NCBI GenBank assembly: GCA_964247725.1
Contig: CAXTVM010000002.1
Coordinates: 62,001-126,000 of the forward strand
Source: Lichenicola sp964247725
GTDB taxonomy: Bacteria > Pseudomonadota > Alphaproteobacteria > Acetobacterales > Acetobacteraceae
Direction: 5' to 3'
DNA length: 64,000 nucleotides
A model generated the notes under the pieces. The model searched no databases. It saw only the letters and a list, made by a program, of their open reading frames with translations, and was not told the origin of the DNA. Below are positions 26,501-35,298 of the stretch, piece after piece (the stretch's first letter is position 1; every line of letters begins with the position of its first letter). Made by a program: the position numbers and the translations under genes.

Positions 26501-26772
26501 CGATCGACCTCGGCTCGTCCTGCCGGGCGTGGCGTCCCGGACGGCTCCGGGCAGGCGGCGACGCCGACCTGTCCCGGATCCGTTGCTTCATCTTCCTAAC
26601 ATGGCCTGGTAGCGGCGCAAGGCGGCGCTCCCCCGGGACGAAATACCCGTTTGCCGGTCCGGCGGCTTCCCCCTAGGCTTGGCCGACCCATATGCGGGCG
26701 TGATAGGTCGCAGCAGGCGTCGGGCCAGCACTTGCCGGCGGCCCTGCATCGATCTCGAGCTTCCGGACCAGC

Positions 26773-27798
26773 ATGAGCGATCTCCAGGACGACATCACGG
26801 CGCGGCAGGACAGGCGCCGCGACGACGGCGCCGGCGGGCGGGAGCCGGCCCGTTCGGCCATGCCGGTCCTGGAACGCTGGCTGACCGGACCGCGCGTGGC
26901 GGGGCTGCCCGAGGTGAGCGCCGACCGCGCGCCGCCGGTGCTGTCGTTCGAGTTCTTCCCGCCGCGGACCGAGGCGCTGGAGCAGCAGCTCTGGGCCTGC
27001 ATCCGCCGGCTGGAGACGCTGCGGCCGAGCTTCGTCTCGGTCACCTACGGCGCCGGCGGCTCGACCCAGGCGCGGACTCACGACACGGTGACGCGACTGG
27101 TGCGCGAGACCGCTCTGGTGCCGGCGGCGCACCTGACCTGCGTCGGCGCCAGCCGCGGCGCCGTCGACGACGTCGCCCGGCGTTACTGGGACGAGGGGGT
27201 GCGGCACATCGTGGCGCTGCGCGGCGACCCCGCGGTCAAGGGCGAGCGGTTCGAGGCGCATGCGGACGGCTACGCCAGCGCCGCCGAGCTGGTGGCCGGG
27301 CTCCAGCGCATCGCCCCGTTCGAGATCTCGGTCGCGGCCTATCCGGAGGTGCATCCGGAGGCGGCGGACGCGCAGGCCGATCTCGACAACCTCAAGCGCA
27401 AGCTCGACGCCGGCGCCACGCGGGCGATCACACAGCTGTTCTTCGACGCCGGGACCTTCCTGCGCTTCATCGACCGCTGCCTGGCTGCAGGTATCACCGC
27501 GCCGGTGGTGCCCGGGATCATGCCGGTCTCGAACTTCGGCGCCGCACGGCGCTTTGCGGAGGCCTGCGGCACGCAGATGCCGGACTGGCTGGTGCGCATG
27601 TTCGCCGGCACCGAGACCGATCCGCAGACCCGGCACATGGTCGGCGTGGTGGTTGCGGCCGAGCAGGTCCGGCTGCTGCAGGCGAACGGCATCGACGAGT
27701 TCCACTTCTACACGCTGAACCGGCCTGACCTTACCTACGCGGTCGCCCACATCCTGGGCGTCCGGCCCGACCCGTCGGTCGAGGCGACGACGGCTTGA
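26773..27798 (+). CDS. metF: 5,10-methylenetetrahydrofolate reductase
   Basis: This 341-residue FAD enzyme reduces methylene-THF to methyl-THF for MetH. The family motifs are clear: SFEFFPPRTEALE near the barrel start, SVTYGAGGSTQ, LVPAAHLTCVGAS, HIVALRGDP, the VAAYPEVHPEA segment, LKRKLDAGATRAITQLFFD and VPGIMPVSN. An N-terminal extension of about 55 residues precedes the core. ATG at 26773; an internal ATG at 26860 would give a protein closer to the usual length of about 300. It is the last rightward gene before the convergent short gene at 27811. Confidence 0.97.
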   Translation: MSDLQDDITARQDRRRDDGAGGREPARSAMPVLERWLTGPRVAGLPEVSADRAPPVLSFEFFPPRTEALEQQLWACIRRLETLRPSFVSVTYGAGGSTQARTHDTVTRLVRETALVPAAHLTCVGASRGAVDDVARRYWDEGVRHIVALRGDPAVKGERFEAHADGYASAAELVAGLQRIAPFEISVAAYPEVHPEAADAQADLDNLKRKLDAGATRAITQLFFDAGTFLRFIDRCLAAGITAPVVPGIMPVSNFGAARRFAEACGTQMPDWLVRMFAGTETDPQTRHMVGVVVAAEQVRLLQANGIDEFHFYTLNRPDLTYAVAHILGVRPDPSVEATTA

Positions 27799-27810
27799 GC
27801 CGGCCTGCGG

Positions 27811-28113
27811 TCAGGCCTGAAGGCTGAGCCGGCTGCCCGGCGCGCTGGCCTGCGACCCGCCGCCGTCGCTGTCGCCGCCGACGGTGCTGACCGAGACGAC
27901 GTTGCCGTTGGAGTCGCTGACGGTCGTGGTCACGGAGCCGTCGGCGTTGGTGGTGGCGCTGCTGGTCGTGCTCGAGGCGGCGGGGCTGCCGCCACCGGAC
28001 GCACCGCCGCCGGACACGGTTCCCGAAGATGGGGCGGCGGGCCGGGCGCCGCCCGAGACGGAGGCCAGCAGCGAGGTCGTGGAGCTGGAGGCTAAGCTGA
28101 TGCTGCCGCTCAT
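27811..28113 (-). CDS. Small Ser/Gly/Thr-rich hypothetical protein
   Basis: About 100 residues from the ATG at 28113 (GGAA 9 nt upstream); a TTG at 28158 would extend it by 15. The sequence is low-complexity, with SGGGASGGGS and a short beta-hairpin-like unit NADGSVTTTVSDSNGNVVS. Small Ser/Thr-rich proteins with a similar DGS-TTT-DxxGNVV unit occur in alphaproteobacteria, but I do not know a function. It has no signal peptide. It is convergent with metF, only 12 bp from its stop. Confidence 0.6.
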   Translation of the reverse strand: MSGSISLASSSTTSLLASVSGGARPAAPSSGTVSGGGASGGGSPAASSTTSSATTNADGSVTTTVSDSNGNVVSVSTVGGDSDGGGSQASAPGSRLSLQA

Positions 28114-28195
28114 GGTCTGGTTCCGGTTGTTGAAGATTGCAGTCACCGTGACCGCCAAACCCTAACCGCCGGTTAAGCCCCGACCCGGCCTGCCG

Positions 28196-30868
28196 TCATT
28201 CCGTCCGCACCGGCGGCACGTGCCAGGCGAGGTTGTGGATCAGGAGTGCGACCAGCCCGGACCAGCCGGTCTGGTGCGATGCGCCGACCCCCCTGCCGGT
28301 ATCGCCGTCATAGTACTCGTAGAACAGCAGCAGGTCGCGGAAGGCGGGGTCCTCCTGCAGCAGCGTCACGTCGCCATGCACCGGGCGGCGACCGTCGGCG
28401 CCGCGGGTGAACAGCCCGACCAGCCGCCGCGAGATCTGCTCGGCCACCTCGCGCAGCGTCGCCTGGTGGTCCGAGCCGGTGGGCAAGGCGATCCGATAGC
28501 CGTCGCCGTAGTAGCTATGGAGCCGGAGCAGGCTCTCGACCAGCAGGTAGTTGACCGGCATCCAGACCGGCCCGCGCCAGTTCGAGTTGCCGCCGAACAG
28601 CCGCGACGTGCTCTCGGCCGGCTCGTAATCGAGCTCGAAGCCGGCGCCGTTCCAGTCGAAGCGATACGGCGCCGCCTTGTGCGCGCGCGAGACGGCGCGG
28701 ATGCCGTTCGGCGACAGGAACTCCTGCTCGTCGAGCATGCGCCGGAGCGTGCAGGTCATGCGGTGGGTGCGCAGCAGTGACATCAGGACGGTCCCGCCCT
28801 GGCCGGTGCGCTCCCAGGACGAGACCAGGTCGGCGAGATCGGGTCGGTGGCGCAGGAACCAGCGCATGCGTCCGGCGAACGCCGGCAGCCGCTCGATCTC
28901 GTCCTGGCGCAGCACGGTCACCGCGTTGAGCGGGATCAGGCCCACCATCGAGCGGGCGCGCAGCGGCACCTTCCGGCCGTCCGGCAGGACCAGCGCATCG
29001 TAGAAGAAGCTGTCCTGGTCGTCCCAGAGCGCCTGTCCGTCGGCGGCGGCGATCAGCAGGAAATGCTCGAAGAACTTGGTGGCGACGTCCTCGTAGACCG
29101 GGTCCTGCAGGGCGAGCTCGAGCGCGATGTGCAGCATCGCCAGCGCGTACATCGCCATCCAGGCGGTGCCGTCCGACTGCGACAGCGTGCCGCCGGTCGG
29201 CAGGGCGGCCGAGCGGTTGAAGATCGCGATGTTGTCGAGGCCGAGGAAGCCGCCCTGGAAGATGTTGCGGCCGTGCTCGTCCTTGCGGTTCACCCACCAG
29301 GTGAAGTTCATCGACAGCTTGTTGAACACGCGCTTTAGGAAGGCGTGGTCGGGCCTGCCGCACAGCGCGCGGTCGGTCTCGAACACGCGCCAGGCGGCCC
29401 AGGCGTGCAGGGGCGGGTTGGCGTCGCTGAACGACCACTCGTATGCCGGCAGTGCCGCATTCGGGTGCATGTAGCCCTCGCGGGTCAGCAGCAACACCTG
29501 GTCCTTGGCGAAGTCCGGGTCGACCAGCGCCAGCACCATGCTCTGCAGGGCGAGGTCCCAGGAGGCGAACCAGGGATATTCCCACTTGTCCGGCATCGAG
29601 ATGATGTCGGCGACGCTGAAATGCTCCCAATCGGCGTTGCGGCCGTCGCGGCGCGCGGCGGGCGGCGCTGGCTCGCCCGGGTCGCCGTCCAGCCAGCGAT
29701 GCACGTCGTAGCAGTAGAACTGCTTCGACCACAGCATGCCGGCGAAGGCTTGGCGCTGCACCAGCCGGCTGTCGGCATCGGCGATCGGCCGCTGCAGAAC
29801 GGCGTAGAACGCGTCGGCCTCGGCCGCGCGGGCGTCGAACACGCCGTCGAAGTCGGCGAACGCGTCGCCGGCATCGGGCGCCGCGGCTCGGAACCGCAGC
29901 CGCATCACGTGCTCGGCCCCGGCGGCGATCTCCACCCGGTGCAGGACCGCGCACTTGGTCCCGATGCGCGCCGGGTTCACCGCGCCGGCGCGGCCGCCGA
30001 CGACGTGGTCGTTGATCCCGTCCTTGAAGAACCCACCCTGGGCCTGCCCGCCCAGGCGATCGACGTTGGTGTCGTTGTCGCAGAACAGCGGCGTGGCCTC
30101 GCCCTCGACCGACAGCCGCCACTCTCCCGGGATCAACGGGTGGACCGCCTCGATCTCGTTGTTCGACAGCGCGCGCAGCACCGGCCGGGGGCTACCCTCC
30201 GACCACGACCAGATGTTGCGCGACCAGAGCTGCGGCAGCAGCCAGAGCGTGGCGGCATCAGGACCGCGATTGACCACCCGCAGCCGCATCAGGATGTCGT
30301 CCGGGGCGGCCTTGGCGTACTCGACGAACACGTCGTGGTAGCGGTTCTCCGCCAGCGCGCCAGTGTCCAACAGCTCGTATTCCGGCTGGTCCTGGCCGCG
30401 ACGCGCGTTCTCCCGGACCAGCTCCGAATAGGGATAGGCTCCTTGCGGATACTTGTAGAGCATGCGGGCATAGGAATGGGTCGGCGTGCTGTCGAGGTGG
30501 TAGTAGAGCTCCTTTACGTCCTCGCCGTGGTTGCCCTCCGCGTTGGCGAGCCCGAACAGCCGCTCCTTCAGGATCGGATCGCGGCCGTTCCACAACGCCA
30601 CCCCCAGGCACCAGCGCAGGCGCCGGTCGCCGAAGCCTCCGATGGCGTCCTCGCCCCAGCGGTAGGCGCGGCTGCGCGCGTGGTCGTGCGGGAACGAGGT
30701 CCAGGCCTCGCCGTCGGCGCTGTAATCCTCCCGCACCGTGCCCCACTGGCGATCGCTGAGATACGGCCCCCATTCCTTCCAGCTGCCGTCCACCCGGTCG
30801 GCCAGCAGGCGGCCGCCCTCGAGAGTGTCGAAAATCGCGGGCGCCGCGACGGCGTCCGTGGGACTCAA
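28196..30868 (-). CDS. GH63-type glycoside hydrolase (glucosidase-like)
   Basis: This 890-residue soluble (alpha/alpha)6-barrel enzyme opens with GSWKEWGPYLSDRQWGTVRE and YSADGEAW, then HDHARSRAYRWGEDAIGG, typical of bacterial GH63 glucosidase-like proteins. FASWDLALQSMVLAL probably carries the catalytic acid Asp, and the C-terminal ASHQTGWSGLVALLI is the family's terminal signature. Related enzymes act on alpha-glucosides such as glucosyl- or mannosylglycerate; the exact substrate cannot be read. The apparent start is a TTG at 30868 overlapping the amidase TGA stop (TTGA), which implies translational coupling. The frame stays open upstream, but there it merely overlaps the amidase gene. Confidence 0.88.
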   Translation of the reverse strand: MSPTDAVAAPAIFDTLEGGRLLADRVDGSWKEWGPYLSDRQWGTVREDYSADGEAWTSFPHDHARSRAYRWGEDAIGGFGDRRLRWCLGVALWNGRDPILKERLFGLANAEGNHGEDVKELYYHLDSTPTHSYARMLYKYPQGAYPYSELVRENARRGQDQPEYELLDTGALAENRYHDVFVEYAKAAPDDILMRLRVVNRGPDAATLWLLPQLWSRNIWSWSEGSPRPVLRALSNNEIEAVHPLIPGEWRLSVEGEATPLFCDNDTNVDRLGGQAQGGFFKDGINDHVVGGRAGAVNPARIGTKCAVLHRVEIAAGAEHVMRLRFRAAAPDAGDAFADFDGVFDARAAEADAFYAVLQRPIADADSRLVQRQAFAGMLWSKQFYCYDVHRWLDGDPGEPAPPAARRDGRNADWEHFSVADIISMPDKWEYPWFASWDLALQSMVLALVDPDFAKDQVLLLTREGYMHPNAALPAYEWSFSDANPPLHAWAAWRVFETDRALCGRPDHAFLKRVFNKLSMNFTWWVNRKDEHGRNIFQGGFLGLDNIAIFNRSAALPTGGTLSQSDGTAWMAMYALAMLHIALELALQDPVYEDVATKFFEHFLLIAAADGQALWDDQDSFFYDALVLPDGRKVPLRARSMVGLIPLNAVTVLRQDEIERLPAFAGRMRWFLRHRPDLADLVSSWERTGQGGTVLMSLLRTHRMTCTLRRMLDEQEFLSPNGIRAVSRAHKAAPYRFDWNGAGFELDYEPAESTSRLFGGNSNWRGPVWMPVNYLLVESLLRLHSYYGDGYRIALPTGSDHQATLREVAEQISRRLVGLFTRGADGRRPVHGDVTLLQEDPAFRDLLLFYEYYDGDTGRGVGASHQTGWSGLVALLIHNLAWHVPPVRTE

Positions 30869-31590
30869 CGGACGAGGCCCGCAACCGCCTCGATGCGGCG
30901 GCGGGTGCCGGCATCGGCCTGCCCGTTCACCGTCTCCGGACGCCAGTGCCGCTGGAACGCGGTCAGCACCACCGCCAGCGGCGTGTCCAGGGCACCCGCC
31001 TTGGCGACGTCGTAGCCGATCCGCCGCAGCTGCGCGCGCAAAACCGCCATTGTCCCGGCATCCGAGCAAGGGTCGCCGGTGCCGGCGTCCGGGACGTCGC
31101 CCGGATAGGCGCCGATGCCGGCGGCGGCGAGCCGGGCCCAGGGAAACAGCTCGCCCGGGTCCTGCTTGCGGTCCGGGGCCACGTCGCTGTGCGCGACCAC
31201 GCGCAGCGGCGGGATCGGATGGCGCGACAGCACCGCACGGCAGAGGTCCTGGACGGCGTCGAGCTGAGCTTCGGGGAACGGGCGGTAACCCCATTCATGG
31301 CCGGGGTTCACGATCTCGATGCCTATCGAGCTGTCGTTCAGCATCGAGCGGCCCTGCCAAAACGAGATGCCGGCATGGGCGGCGCGCAGCGCCTCCGGCA
31401 CCAGCCGGAACACCCGCCCGTCCTCCTCGACCACGTAATGCGCGGACACCTGCGCCTGGCTGTCGCGCAGGCGATCGAGCGCCGCCCGGCCCGACTGCAT
31501 GCCGGTGTAGTGCAGCACCAGCGTGTCGACCACCGCGCCTGCGTCTCTCGCGCGGCAGTTCGGGCTGGGCAGATCGATGACATCTTCCAT
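30865..31590 (-). CDS. N-acetylmuramoyl-L-alanine amidase (AmiD/AmpD-like)
   Basis: This 241-residue zinc amidase cleaves the lactyl-peptide bond of muropeptides. Expected zinc ligands are His27 (LVLHYTGM), His134 (VVAHSDVAP) and Asp144 (RKQDPG). The IGIEIVNPGHEWGYRPF segment is typical of the Amidase_2 family. The C-terminal 55 residues resemble a peptidoglycan-binding helical domain (LRRIGYDVAKAG and AFQRHWRP). No signal peptide is seen, so it may act in the cytoplasm like AmpD in recycling, although AmiD-like architecture is normally outer-membrane. It follows djlA by 3 bp and overlaps the GH63 start. Confidence 0.93.
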   Translation of the reverse strand: MEDVIDLPSPNCRARDAGAVVDTLVLHYTGMQSGRAALDRLRDSQAQVSAHYVVEEDGRVFRLVPEALRAAHAGISFWQGRSMLNDSSIGIEIVNPGHEWGYRPFPEAQLDAVQDLCRAVLSRHPIPPLRVVAHSDVAPDRKQDPGELFPWARLAAAGIGAYPGDVPDAGTGDPCSDAGTMAVLRAQLRRIGYDVAKAGALDTPLAVVLTAFQRHWRPETVNGQADAGTRRRIEAVAGLVR

Positions 31591-31593
31591 GCG

Positions 31594-32436
31594 TCAGAGC
31601 CCCCGGTCGCGCTTGATGCGGTCCCAGGCCGCGTTGACGCGCGCCACCCGGTCCGAGGCGCCGTGGATGTCGGCCGGCTTGGCGCCGCGCGCCGCCAGCG
31701 AGTCCGGATGGATCTCGCGCATCAGCCGGCGCCATGTGGACCGCACCTCCTCGTCGCTGGCGTTGCGTGCGACGCCCAGTACGGCATAGGCGTCCGGCTC
31801 GTTCGCCGCCGGGCGCGCGGCATTGGTCTCGGCGCGGTCCCAGGCGCCATGGCCCAGCCCGAACGCGTGGTGGACGCGGCCGAGGAAATCGAGCTCGGCG
31901 CGGTTGGGCTGGCCGTCGGCGCGGGCGATCTGGAACAGCGCGGCCAGCACCTCCTCCAGCACCGTGGGCTGGTCGGCGAAGGTGCGGCCCAGCTCCTCGG
32001 CGAACGGCATGTAGTCGTCGGTGCGGGTGCGGGCCTGGTCGAACAGCCGGCCGACCTCGCTGGTCGACTCGAGCGGAATGCGGAAGCTGCGCTTGAAGCT
32101 GTCGATCTCGCGCCGGTTCACCGGCGCGTCGCACTTCGCGAGCTTGGCCGACAGCACTACGACCACGATTGCGAACAGCTGGTCGCGCTTGCCGGTCACC
32201 GCAGCGACCTTGGCGGCCACCCGCAGCGCCGCGTTGTTCGGGTCGGGCGTCAGCCGGTCGCGCGGCTCGGCACCGAGGAAACCGGTGCCGCCCCATGACC
32301 CCCAGCCTCCGGCCGGCGGGTCCAGCAGGGCGCCGCGATCCGCGGCATGGCCGAGCGCCGTGCCGAGCACGGCGCCGAGCGGGCCGCCCATCGCGAACCC
32401 CGTCACGCCCCCGAACAGCTTGCCCCAAATGGCCAT
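31594..32436 (-). CDS. djlA: DjlA-like co-chaperone (TerB plus DnaJ domains)
   Basis: A 280-residue protein. A Gly-rich hydrophobic N terminus (IWGKLFGGVTGFAMGGPLGA) could be a membrane-anchoring hairpin. The TerB-like alpha-helical domain spans about 70-195 and a C-terminal J domain lies at about 210-280 with YAVLGVARNASDEEVRSTWR and the HPD of REIHPDSLAARG, which stimulates DnaK ATPase. This order matches DjlA and its alphaproteobacterial relatives. ATG at 32436 with a purine-rich GGGAAGGAC just upstream. It heads an operon with the amidase and GH63 genes. Confidence 0.9.
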   Translation of the reverse strand: MAIWGKLFGGVTGFAMGGPLGAVLGTALGHAADRGALLDPPAGGWGSWGGTGFLGAEPRDRLTPDPNNAALRVAAKVAAVTGKRDQLFAIVVVVLSAKLAKCDAPVNRREIDSFKRSFRIPLESTSEVGRLFDQARTRTDDYMPFAEELGRTFADQPTVLEEVLAALFQIARADGQPNRAELDFLGRVHHAFGLGHGAWDRAETNAARPAANEPDAYAVLGVARNASDEEVRSTWRRLMREIHPDSLAARGAKPADIHGASDRVARVNAAWDRIKRDRGL

Positions 32437-32498
32437 GTCCTTCCCGTATCACACCCGGGTCAGATACGCAGGGCTTGGGTCATCGTTCGTGGGCGAGG

Positions 32499-32651
32499 AA
32501 GGCCAGGGCTCCGCCGTGGACCCGCCAAGGGCCGGTGGCCCTTGGATCCCGACTCAGAAAAAAGAGGGTGTTGTGGCTCCACACTTGTCGAAGGGATTTC
32601 AGAGGCTCCGCCTTTGATGGGGTTCAAGGGGCAAAGCCCCTTGCTTTCCTT
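32499..32651. repeat. Intergenic inverted-repeat element, copy B (diverged)
   Basis: This 153-bp element starts at AAGGCC and ends in CCTT. It shares the end motif (GTGGACCCGCCAAGGGCC and GGGGTTCAAGGGGC/GCCCC) with the other five copies, but its middle is unlike theirs, so it is the most diverged copy. It lies upstream of djlA and just past the stop of the short gene at 32656-32838. Confidence 0.65.
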
Positions 32652-32655
32652 GCAC

Positions 32656-32838
32656 CTAGCGGCGGCCGGGACGATCGTTGCACACGGTGTGCGCGAGGCG
32701 CAGCAGCCGGGTGGCGCTGGCGGGCAGGCCGGCGCGGTGCGCTTCCTCGGCGAGCGAGAGCAGCTGGTGCGACAGCATCAGCGGGCTGACGACGGTGCCC
32801 TGGCGGTCGGCGAAGGCGGTGGGGCTGGTGATGTGCAT
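32656..32838 (-). CDS. Short hypothetical protein (60 aa)
   Basis: This small protein begins MHITSPTAFADRQGTVVSPL and is helix-rich toward its C terminus (LLSLAEEAHRAGLPASATRLL). The ATG has AGGA 9 nt upstream, which supports real translation. No recognised family, signal peptide or motif. It lies between the RHH gene and repeat copy B, downstream of the queA-tgt-queG operon, and may be on the same transcript. Confidence 0.6.
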   Translation of the reverse strand: MHITSPTAFADRQGTVVSPLMLSHQLLSLAEEAHRAGLPASATRLLRLAHTVCNDRPGRR

Positions 32839-32912
32839 CGGAGTTCTTCCTGTCTGGTGGCGCCGTCCTGGTGCCGCGAGAGGGACACTGACCCCGAAAG
32901 GTTAACGGGTTC

Positions 32913-33134
32913 TTAAGCGCCCGGAAGTTTTTCGTTGCGGAGTTGCAACGCCAGCACCCGCAGCGCCGAGGCGAGGCCGCGCCGCGGGTCGCGGACCGCA
33001 TCCTCGGCCGCTACCAGCTGGACCAAATTCTGCCCGCGCGCGGTGGCCAGCGCGTCGAGGGCGGTCCAGAACTCCGGCTCCAGGGCGACGCTGGTGCGGT
33101 GGCCGGACAGCGACAGGCTGCGCTTCCTCAGCAT
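32913..33134 (-). CDS. Ribbon-helix-helix DNA-binding protein
   Basis: This 73-residue protein fits the RHH_4-type fold: SLSLSGHRTSVALEPEFW forms the beta strand and start of the first helix, ALDALATARGQNLVQLVAA the helix-turn, and a third helix follows. RHH dimers bind operator DNA with the strand. Its ATG overlaps the end of queG by 7 bp, so it is translationally coupled to the queuosine operon and could regulate that operon or itself. The target is unknown. Confidence 0.82.
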   Translation of the reverse strand: MLRKRSLSLSGHRTSVALEPEFWTALDALATARGQNLVQLVAAEDAVRDPRRGLASALRVLALQLRNEKLPGA

Positions 33135-34174
33135 CCATCCGCCAGGCGCGCGCAGGCCCAACTCGCCGCTTCCGCCACCACCGGGTCCGGATCGCCGGCG
33201 AGGTCCGCCGCCACCGGCAGCAGAGCCGGCGAGCTCGAGTTGCCTATCGCGATCAGCACGTTGCGCACGAAGCGGTCGCGGCCGATCCGCTTGATCGGCG
33301 AGCCCGAGAACAGGCGGCGGAAGCCGGCATCGTCGAGCCCCGCGAGCTCGGCCAGGCGCGGCGCCGAGAGGTCGTCGCGCGCCTGCAGCTTCGCGGTGCG
33401 GCCGACGGCGGCAAAGCGGTTCCACGGACAGACCGCGAGGCAGTCGTCGCAGCCGTAGATGCGGTTGCCCATGGCGACGCGGAACTCGTGCGGAATCGGC
33501 CCGGCGTGCTCGATGGTCAGGTACGAGATGCAGCGCGTGGCGTCGAGCCGATAGGGTGCGGGGAAGGCATTGGTCGGGCAGGCGGCAAGGCAGCGCGTGC
33601 AGCTGCCGCAGCCGCCGGCGCGGAGCGGGGTCTGCGGCAGGACCAGCGAGGTGTAGATCTCGCCCAGGAACAGCCAGGAGCCGTGGTCGCGCGAGACAAG
33701 GTTGGTGTGCTTGCCCTGCCAGCCCAGGCCGGCGCGGGCGGCCAGCGGCTTCTCCATCACCGGCGCGGTGTCGACGAACACCTTGACCGCTTGGGGCCCG
33801 TCCGCCTGCGCGACGATGAACTGCGCCAGGTGCTTGAGCATGCCCTTCAGCACGTCGTGGTAGTCGCGGTGACGGGCATAGACCGAGATGCCGCCGCGGT
33901 CGGGCCGCTGCTGGACCGCCAGCGGGTCGTCCGGCGGCGCGTAGGAGAGGCCTAGTGCCACCACGCTGCGCGCCTCCGGCCACAGCGACCGCGGCTGCGC
34001 GCGCTGCTCGGTGCGCTCGGCGAGCCAACCCATCTCGCCGTGCTGGCCGGCTGCCAGGAAGTCGATCAGCCGCAGCCGCGCCTCCGGGCCGAGCTCGGCG
34101 GCGGTGATGCCGAACGCGTCGAAGCCAAGCGCCAGGGCGCGGTCGCGGATGCGGTCGTGCAGCGGCGCGGTCAC
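33128..34174 (-). CDS. queG: Epoxyqueuosine reductase QueG
   Basis: This 348-residue cobalamin and iron-sulfur enzyme converts epoxyqueuosine to queuosine in tRNA. Two [4Fe-4S] motifs are seen: CGSCTRCLAACP and CDDCLAVCPWN, preceded by the PDRGGISVYARHRDYHD segment. The C-terminal part (VLIAIGNSSSPALL) is HEAT-like. Start GTG at 34174 overlaps the tgt stop as GTGA. The frame continues upstream only as a shadow of tgt. Together with queA and tgt the full tRNA-level late pathway is present. Confidence 0.96.
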   Translation of the reverse strand: MTAPLHDRIRDRALALGFDAFGITAAELGPEARLRLIDFLAAGQHGEMGWLAERTEQRAQPRSLWPEARSVVALGLSYAPPDDPLAVQQRPDRGGISVYARHRDYHDVLKGMLKHLAQFIVAQADGPQAVKVFVDTAPVMEKPLAARAGLGWQGKHTNLVSRDHGSWLFLGEIYTSLVLPQTPLRAGGCGSCTRCLAACPTNAFPAPYRLDATRCISYLTIEHAGPIPHEFRVAMGNRIYGCDDCLAVCPWNRFAAVGRTAKLQARDDLSAPRLAELAGLDDAGFRRLFSGSPIKRIGRDRFVRNVLIAIGNSSSPALLPVAADLAGDPDPVVAEAASWACARLADGC

Positions 34175-35298
34175 GCGGCGGCCGCGTCGCCGGCCGACCA
34201 GCCGGACCGAAGTACGGCGGCATGGTCGCCAAGCCGCCGCTCGACGATGGCCGCGCGCATCCCCCGCATCAGGCGCTGGTAGTAGGCGAGGTTGTGCCAG
34301 GTCAGCAGCATCGGCCCCAGCATCTCGCCGGCGCGGAACAGGTGGTGCAGGTAGGCGCGGCCGTGACGGGCGCAGGCGGGGCAGGGGCAGTCCGGCTCCA
34401 GCGGCGCCGGGTCGCCGGCGTGGCGGGCGTTGCGCAGGTTCAGCGTGCCGCGGCCGGTATAGGCGCGCGCGGTGCGGCCGGCGCGGGTCGGCATCACGCA
34501 GTCGAACATGTCGATGCCGCGCTGCACCGCGCCCAGCAGATCGTCCGGGGTGCCGACGCCCATCAGGTAGCGCGGCCGGTCCCCCGGCAGCAGCGGCACG
34601 GCGGCGTCCAGGGTGGCCAGCATCAGCGCCTGGCCCTCGCCGACCGCGAGCCCGCCCACGGCGTAGCCCTCGTAGCCGATCGCCCGCAGCGCCCGCACGC
34701 TCTCGGCGCGCAACGCGGGCTCGGTGCCGCCCTGCACGATGCCGAACTGCGCATAGCCGTCCCGCGGCACGAACGCGTCGCGCGAGCGGGCGGCCCAGCG
34801 CATCGACAGCCGCATCGAGGCGGCGACGGCCTCGACCGGCGCCGGCAGCGCCGGGCATTCGTCGAGGCACATGGTGATGGTGGCGTCGAGGGCGTGCTGG
34901 ATCGCGGTGGAGCGCTCCGGGGTGAGCCGGTGCTCGGAGCCGTCCAGGTGCGAGCGGAAGGTGACGCCGTCCGCGTCCAGGCGCCGCAGCGCCCCCAGCG
35001 ACATCACCTGGTAGCCGCCCGAATCGGTCAGGATCGGGCCCGGCCAGTCCATGAACCGGTGCAGGCCGCCCAGCGTCCGCACCCGCTCCGCGCCCGGCCG
35101 CAGCATCAGGTGGTAGGTGTTGCCGAGCACGATGCCGGCGCCGGTCGCGCGCACCGCGTCGGCGGTCATCGCCTTCACGGTGCCGGCGGTGCCGACCGGC
35201 ATGAAGGTCGGCGTCGGCACCACGCCGTGCGCGGTGTGCAGCTGCCCGGCCCGGGCGGCACCGTCGGCGGCCTCGGCCTGCCAGCGGAAGCCGCTCAA
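34171..35298 (-). CDS. tgt: tRNA-guanine transglycosylase
   Basis: This 375-residue TIM-barrel enzyme swaps guanine 34 for preQ1 in tRNAs with GUN anticodons. DSGGYQVMSL carries the general acid/base Asp, and DMFDCVMPTRAGRTARAYT carries the nucleophile Asp and base-binding loop. The zinc site is CPCPACARH with a downstream His (LLTWHN). ATG at 35298 overlaps the queA stop by 4 bp (ATGA). Confidence 0.98.
   Translation of the reverse strand: MSGFRWQAEAADGAARAGQLHTAHGVVPTPTFMPVGTAGTVKAMTADAVRATGAGIVLGNTYHLMLRPGAERVRTLGGLHRFMDWPGPILTDSGGYQVMSLGALRRLDADGVTFRSHLDGSEHRLTPERSTAIQHALDATITMCLDECPALPAPVEAVAASMRLSMRWAARSRDAFVPRDGYAQFGIVQGGTEPALRAESVRALRAIGYEGYAVGGLAVGEGQALMLATLDAAVPLLPGDRPRYLMGVGTPDDLLGAVQRGIDMFDCVMPTRAGRTARAYTGRGTLNLRNARHAGDPAPLEPDCPCPACARHGRAYLHHLFRAGEMLGPMLLTWHNLAYYQRLMRGMRAAIVERRLGDHAAVLRSGWSAGDAAAA

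Noticed and set aside
26501..26772. SAM-type riboswitch before metF
   Set aside because: No SAM-II or SAH-like helices or conserved bases could be found in this stretch.
30869..31294. N-terminal extension of the GH63 reading frame into the amidase gene
   Set aside because: The extension is Pro/Arg-rich and out of frame over a well-supported amidase; the family starts after this region.
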